Below, one piece after another: positions 59,859 through 64,000 of a DNA stretch of 64,000 bases. The translations under genes and the position numbers were made by a program. Every line of letters starts with the position of its first letter. Position 1 is the first letter of the stretch. The notes beneath the pieces are model-generated. The model saw only the letters and a program-made list of their open reading frames with translations, had not been told where the DNA came from and did no database searches. Source of the DNA: Paraburkholderia caffeinitolerans. GTDB lineage: Bacteria > Pseudomonadota > Gammaproteobacteria > Burkholderiales > Burkholderiaceae. The stretch is from assembly GCF_902859945.1 (NCBI RefSeq), contig NZ_CADIKL010000013.1, forward strand, positions 62,001 through 126,000, read 5' to 3'.

Positions 59859-60470
59859 ATGATGGTTCTGTACTCCGGCACTACCTGCCCGTTCTCCCAG
59901 CGCTGCCGGCTGGTGTTGTTCGAAAAGGGCATGGACTTCGAAATCCGCGACGTCGACCTGTTCAACAAACCGGAAGACATCGCCGTGATGAATCCGTACG
60001 GTCAGGTGCCGATTCTGGTCGAGCGCGACCTGATTCTGTACGAATCGAACATCATCAACGAGTACATCGACGAGCGCTTCCCGCACCCGCAGCTGATGCC
60101 GGCCGACCCGGTCCAGCGCGCCCGCGCGCGCCTGTTCCTGCTCAACTTCGAGAAGGAACTGTTCGTGCACGTGAGCACGCTCGAAAACGAGAAGGGCAAG
60201 GCTGCCGAGAAGAACCACGAAAAGGCACGCCTCGCGATTCGCGACCGCCTCACGCAGCTCGCACCGATCTTCCTGAAGAACAAGTACATGCTGGGCGAAG
60301 AGTTCTCGATGCTCGACGTCGCGATCGCACCGCTGCTGTGGCGCCTCGATCACTACGGCATCGAATTGTCGAAGAACGCTGCACCGCTCATGAAGTACGC
60401 CGAGCGTATCTTCAGCCGTCCGGCCTATATCGAAGCGCTGACGCCTTCGGAAAAGGTGATGCGCCGCTAA
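59859..60470 (+). CDS. sspA: Stringent starvation protein A
   Basis: 203-residue glutathione-S-transferase-like protein that binds RNA polymerase and helps acid and starvation survival in enterics. The GST fold is seen with CPFSQRCRLVLFEKG and PYGQVPILVERDLILYES (in part), then the family IFLKNKYMLGEEFSMLDVAI. It starts the sspAB unit and follows a terminator after petC. Confidence 0.96.
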   Translation: MMVLYSGTTCPFSQRCRLVLFEKGMDFEIRDVDLFNKPEDIAVMNPYGQVPILVERDLILYESNIINEYIDERFPHPQLMPADPVQRARARLFLLNFEKELFVHVSTLENEKGKAAEKNHEKARLAIRDRLTQLAPIFLKNKYMLGEEFSMLDVAIAPLLWRLDHYGIELSKNAAPLMKYAERIFSRPAYIEALTPSEKVMRR

Positions 60471-60548
60471 GCCGGTGTTGTAACAGGAGGCGGCGGGCGC
60501 CCGGTGATTTTGGGTTGCCGGGTGCGCCGCCTCGTCAGAGGATTGTTG

Positions 60549-61052
60549 ATGCAAGAGATTTCCACCAAGCCGTATCTGCTACGCGCGCTGTACGAGTGGT
60601 GCACCGACAACGGCTTCACGCCGCACATCGCGGTGCGGGTCGACAACCGCACGCGGGTGCCGCGCCAGTTCGTGCGCGACGGCGAGATCGTGCTGAACAT
60701 CAGCTTCGATGCCACGAGCCAGCTGCAGATGGGCAACGAGATGGTCGAGTTCCACGCCCGTTTTTCCGGCAAGTCGCACAAGATCGAGGTGCCCGTGTCG
60801 AACGTGCTTGCGATCTATGCGCGCGAGAACGGCCAGGGCATGGCGTTCCCGGTAGACGCGCCGCCGGGCGATGCCGATGACGTGCTGCCGTCCGCCCAGG
60901 AGGACGGGCATGACGACGAGGCAGTGCCTGTTGCCGCAGATGCGGCACAGGAGGCCGAGGCGCCAGAGCCGGCAGTTTCTGCTCCCGAGAAGGATAAAGG
61001 CGACGACGGCGCTGCGAAGGGCGGAAAGGGCCACCTCAAGATCGTGAAATGA
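60549..61052 (+). CDS. sspB: ClpXP protease specificity-enhancing factor SspB
   Basis: 167-residue adaptor that binds SsrA-tagged proteins and brings them to ClpXP. SspB core: KPYLLRALYEWCTDNGFTPH and VLNISFDATSQLQMGNE, FHARFSGKSHKI. An acidic low-complexity linker follows, and the end KGHLKIVK fits the C-terminal ClpX-binding tail (LRVVK-like). ATG at 60549 gives the family start; the upstream frame is open. tRNA-Thr begins 19 bases after the stop. Confidence 0.95.
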   Translation: MQEISTKPYLLRALYEWCTDNGFTPHIAVRVDNRTRVPRQFVRDGEIVLNISFDATSQLQMGNEMVEFHARFSGKSHKIEVPVSNVLAIYARENGQGMAFPVDAPPGDADDVLPSAQEDGHDDEAVPVAADAAQEAEAPEPAVSAPEKDKGDDGAAKGGKGHLKIVK

Positions 61053-61070
61053 GGTAGAATCGCGGGCTAC

Positions 61071-61146
<76 letters not shown>

Positions 61147-61155
61147 AATGCATCG

Positions 61156-61195
61156 AAAAGGGTTATCGCTTTCTGAGCGGTAACCCTTTTTCGTT
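61156..61195 (+). terminator. Terminator after tRNA-Thr
   Basis: Stem AAAAGGGTTATCGCT/AGCGGTAACCCTTTT with one G-T pair and a 5-base loop, then a T-rich tail. Confidence 0.9.
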
Positions 61196-61217
61196 TTAGG
61201 CGTGGATCGTTATGCCG

Positions 61218-63755
61218 CTACCGCTTCCGGCCTCCGCCTTCCACAAGCACGATCTCTTCCCGCCCCAGTCCGTACGCTGCATAAAGCGCCAAGTCGATCT
61301 CGCGTTCTAGCGCCTCGCATTGCGCTTCATCGCCCGATTGGTCCAACCGCAGCAACGTATCCACCAGACGCACAACTTCCGCGCGCATGCTTGCATCCGC
61401 GGGCACCGGTAATGCGTCGATCATCGCTTTGGTGAACGCCACGCCGCCGTTGTAGCTAGACGCCCCAAAGCGGGCACGCGTGACGAATCCCGCAAGCGGG
61501 CAGTTGAGCACCGCCGCCGCGAATTTCAGCAGGTTCTCATCGTCGGAGCATAGGATCAGTGTTGTCTTGCCCGGGATCGAGTCGCCCGCGAGATCGAGCG
61601 TCGCGTGCAAATGCGTGAGCCCCTTCACGATCACCTTTTTCGCGTCCGCCTTTGCGCGGTAGCTGTTTGCGAATGTCGCCGCGAAACGCGAACGCTCGAC
61701 CACGGGCTGTGCGTAGCGGCGTCCGAGATAGGTCATCGGCTTGCTGCCCCAGCGCGATGCGTAGCGGCCCAGCGTGCCGGTGTTGACCACGCGGTAGTGA
61801 CGGTGCGTATCGAAGCTGTCTTGCGCTTCGTCGATCAATGGCGCGAGCCGGTAAGCGTCCGCTGTCGCGCAGGCGTTCTCGCAGCGCAGCAGCGAGCCTA
61901 GCGCCGGATGCGCGCGTATGAGCCGCCGTACGAACGCATAGTGCGGCGAGAGCAGCGCATCGAGCGCCCATGGCGCTTCGAGTTCGCGCTTGCGCACGCG
62001 CGCGAGTGGCCTGAGCGCTGCGCCGTCGATGCGTGCCGTCTCGACGTGGTCCGTGCCGGACTTGCGATACACCGTGACGATTGAATCGACCTGCGCGCGC
62101 TCGAACACGTCGCGGCCCAGTGCGACGATCCGCGCGATCTTGTCGAGATGGTGTGAGCGGAATGCGGCGCCGAACGGTTTCGCGAGCCATTTGTCGGGGG
62201 TGAGAAAAGCCATCGTTCCGTGCTGGGCAGTCAGCGCGAGGCCCAGCTCCATGAAGACGATGTAGAGGTCCCAGTTGCCGCGCGCGCTCGGCCAGCGCTG
62301 TGCGAGTGCTTCGCGCAGGGGCTTCTGGCCTTCGTTGACCATGCGTTCGGAGTCGATGTACGGCGGGTTGGCGATGACGGCATCGAAGGCGGCGTCGCGC
62401 TGTGCATCGAACACGATGGGGTTCAGCACCGCATTGCCCTGTTTCAGATGGGCTTCGAGATCCGGCAGCGTGGCGAAAACGCCTTCGTCGTCGTACACGG
62501 CGTGGGCGAGTAGTTCAAACGCGAGGCGAAGGCGCGCCATGCCAAGTGCTTGATCGTCAATATCCACGCCGAAGAGATTGTGTTCTACGATCGCGCGTTT
62601 CTCGCGATAGAGCGCGGCGTCGATGCGTTGCCGCTGCGCGTGCGATTCGTCGTGAGCGCGTGCGATGACGAGGCGGTCCTCCACCGCCTCGATGCGAAGT
62701 CCGGCGAGCGCGGGATTTTCCCGGTCGTCGAACAAGCCAAGGCGCGACTTTACCGCGAGCAATTCGTCGAGCGCGGAAGCGAGCAGATGCCCGGTTCCAA
62801 CAGCTGGATCGCACACGCGCAGCGCGGCGAAGATTGTGCGCGCTTCGTCGCGATCGTCGATTGATTTGGATAGCTGATCAATGGTCGAGCAATGCCAATC
62901 TTTGATGCGATTGAAGCGCCCCAGCACCGCGCCCGTGATTGCCTCGCGTGCGAGAAATGTGGCGACGCTCTCCGGCGTGTACCACGCGCCATCGCGATAA
63001 CCATTGAGCTTTTCGAAGACGAGCCCGAGCGTCGCGGCATCGATGCGTTTTACGTCCGTGTCAGCGTGCGGGTTCGCGTCAAACCCGAACTCGAACCCGT
63101 CGAGAAAGTCGAGCAGATCGACGACCGTATTGCGCCCGTGAGGGGGCAGCGCGGAATCCAGCGAGCCGAGTGTGATCGCATGCTTCGCGAGATCGGCGGG
63201 CTCGAACGTGGAACCGTCGAAGCACGGCAAATGCGGATAGCGGCACGGCGACCCGGTTTCAGGCGAGCCGTTTCCGAGTATTTCGCGGCAGAGCGCATCG
63301 AGCTCGGCGAATGTGCCGATGTGTTCGCTGCGCAGAAAGGCGTAAGCGGGATCGCGCTCGTGCAGTACCAACAGCCGCGCCTCCAGCAGCTTGAGGAACA
63401 TGACGCGGCCGATCCAGGCGATGCAAAGCCGCAACGCGGTGCGAAAGGTAAGTGCCTCCTGATCCAGCGAGCCGGCGTGGCTGTGCGCGTTCTCCACGTT
63501 CGACGCAGGCGCTTCGTGCGCCTCCATGCAGGCGATCGCCAGCTCCACAAGTGCGCCGGGGCTGCGTTCATCCGGAGCGCAGCGCGCAACCACGGCCTTG
63601 CCGCTTGCCACGGTTTCCTGCAAGCCTGTGATCCGCAGCAGCCCCGAGTAGAGGTCCGCGTCGAGTCCGGCGCGGTTGGCGCGTCTTGCACGGGCGCTTC
63701 GCTTACCGGTGCTGTCCGCGCGGTTTGCACGGCTCGGTTGATTCGTCTCTGACAT
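61218..63755 (-). CDS. Eco57I-like N6-adenine DNA methyltransferase, possible orphan or remnant of a type IIG system
   Basis: 845-residue protein. An Ala/Arg-rich start and a helical region (LRLCIAWIGRVMFLKLLEARLL) typical of large adenine methylases come first, then the gamma-type methyltransferase core: GAWYTP near residue 256 (motif X), SAM-binding DPAVGTGH near 316, and the catalytic NPPY near 463. A TaqI-like target-recognition region follows, ending FVTRARFGASSYNGG and ALPVPADA. No PD-(D/E)XK nuclease motif is evident in the short N-terminal part, so no restriction activity can be claimed. It lies convergent to and 71 bases after tRNA-Thr, a classic island site, and its codon use is less GC-biased in places. 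Start at 63755 (MSETNQP); an upstream in-frame start adds 24 residues. Confidence 0.8.
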   Translation of the reverse strand: MSETNQPSRANRADSTGKRSARARRANRAGLDADLYSGLLRITGLQETVASGKAVVARCAPDERSPGALVELAIACMEAHEAPASNVENAHSHAGSLDQEALTFRTALRLCIAWIGRVMFLKLLEARLLVLHERDPAYAFLRSEHIGTFAELDALCREILGNGSPETGSPCRYPHLPCFDGSTFEPADLAKHAITLGSLDSALPPHGRNTVVDLLDFLDGFEFGFDANPHADTDVKRIDAATLGLVFEKLNGYRDGAWYTPESVATFLAREAITGAVLGRFNRIKDWHCSTIDQLSKSIDDRDEARTIFAALRVCDPAVGTGHLLASALDELLAVKSRLGLFDDRENPALAGLRIEAVEDRLVIARAHDESHAQRQRIDAALYREKRAIVEHNLFGVDIDDQALGMARLRLAFELLAHAVYDDEGVFATLPDLEAHLKQGNAVLNPIVFDAQRDAAFDAVIANPPYIDSERMVNEGQKPLREALAQRWPSARGNWDLYIVFMELGLALTAQHGTMAFLTPDKWLAKPFGAAFRSHHLDKIARIVALGRDVFERAQVDSIVTVYRKSGTDHVETARIDGAALRPLARVRKRELEAPWALDALLSPHYAFVRRLIRAHPALGSLLRCENACATADAYRLAPLIDEAQDSFDTHRHYRVVNTGTLGRYASRWGSKPMTYLGRRYAQPVVERSRFAATFANSYRAKADAKKVIVKGLTHLHATLDLAGDSIPGKTTLILCSDDENLLKFAAAVLNCPLAGFVTRARFGASSYNGGVAFTKAMIDALPVPADASMRAEVVRLVDTLLRLDQSGDEAQCEALEREIDLALYAAYGLGREEIVLVEGGGRKR

Positions 63756-64000
63756 GTTCTGGTTGTGCGCCCCCGCGCGGATTGCCGCCCATTTTACTGG
63801 CCGCGCGCAACTGTTCGTTCCCGTCATTCGTTCTTGCCGTTCGTCTTACGCCATCCGGTCAGGTCGACGCCGGCGTTGCGCTGCGCGATGATGCGGTCAT
63901 GCCGGGGACGATGGGCGTCCCGGCGCTACGCATGGGCATGCTCTGCTATATGATGGCGCCGCATATCGAGGCGCGCCGTCACGGCGGGCCGTCAAGCATT
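63756..64000. other. Right end of the window, no gene called
   Basis: 245 bases upstream of the methyltransferase gene. A TATATGAT-like sequence near 63951-63958 looks like a -10, but no partner or gene can be assigned. A short minus-strand frame ending near 63824 (RKTNGKNE) could be the tail of a broken gene but is too short to call. Confidence 0.3.

Noticed and set aside
63765-63953. Short open frame at the right edge
   Set aside because: Translation is Arg-rich and motif-free; it has no ribosome site and runs over the promoter region of the methyltransferase gene.

Overview
The window is GC-rich chromosomal DNA from a betaproteobacterium. Gene order, codon use and family content point to the Burkholderiaceae (Burkholderia/Paraburkholderia/Caballeronia group). 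The markers are mrcA facing pilMN-aroKB, an lptM-lysA/cyaY divergon, mlaFEDACB, a bolA-murA-hisGDCBHAFIE-HIT-tatABC block, and petABC-sspAB. This placement is inferred from gene content and order; no database search was done. Almost everything is core metabolism and envelope biology. The accessory signals are a RAYT-like gene before gltBD and a DNA methyltransferase gene beside a tRNA-Thr at the right end.

Layout. 1-2.7 kb: end of a cytochrome c biogenesis gene, then the periplasmic methionine sulfoxide repair pair msrPQ. 2.7-4.8 kb: lysA and lptM leftward, cyaY rightward. 4.9-8 kb: a small unknown exported protein and mrcA (PBP1A). 8.2-16.5 kb: type IV pilus assembly genes pilM, pilN, an apparent pilO/pilP fusion and pilQ, then aroK, aroB, dgt and a glycerophosphodiesterase. 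16.5-19.3 kb: an ElaB-like protein, an OmpW-like porin and a RAYT-like protein that has lost its catalytic residues. 19.4-26 kb: gltB and gltD (glutamate synthase) with an AT-rich dyad and a promoter upstream and a strong hairpin between the genes. 26-32.2 kb: thpR, then a leftward group of an ABC exporter/importer-like protein, an SDR-like protein, an MFS carrier and a D-amino-acid dehydrogenase.

32.4-36.3 kb: a TPP riboswitch followed by thiO, thiS, thiG and thiE, which build the thiazole half of thiamine and join it to the pyrimidine half. 36.4-40.8 kb: the complete Mla phospholipid transport system with mlaA inside the operon. 41-43 kb: a two-gene ABC-2 exporter and ibaG. 43.1-51.7 kb: murA and the histidine pathway genes hisG, D, C, B, H, A, F, I and E, in many places overlapping by ATGA. 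51.8-56.7 kb: a DUF4870-type membrane protein, a HIT hydrolase, tatABC, a DegS-like protease (leftward) and a Nif3-like protein. 56.7-61.1 kb: the cytochrome bc1 complex petABC behind a leader with two hairpins, then sspAB. 61.07-63.8 kb: tRNA-Thr(TGT) and a leftward Eco57I-type methyltransferase.

The main points worth a second look are the catalytically dead RAYT with palindromes on both sides, the pilO/pilP fusion, the orphan-looking methyltransferase at the tRNA, the SDR without its catalytic tyrosine, the thiE N-terminal extension, and possible RNA-level control in gltBD and petABC. I saw no clear new multi-gene defence or mobile system, CRISPR array, rRNA gene or complete insertion sequence.
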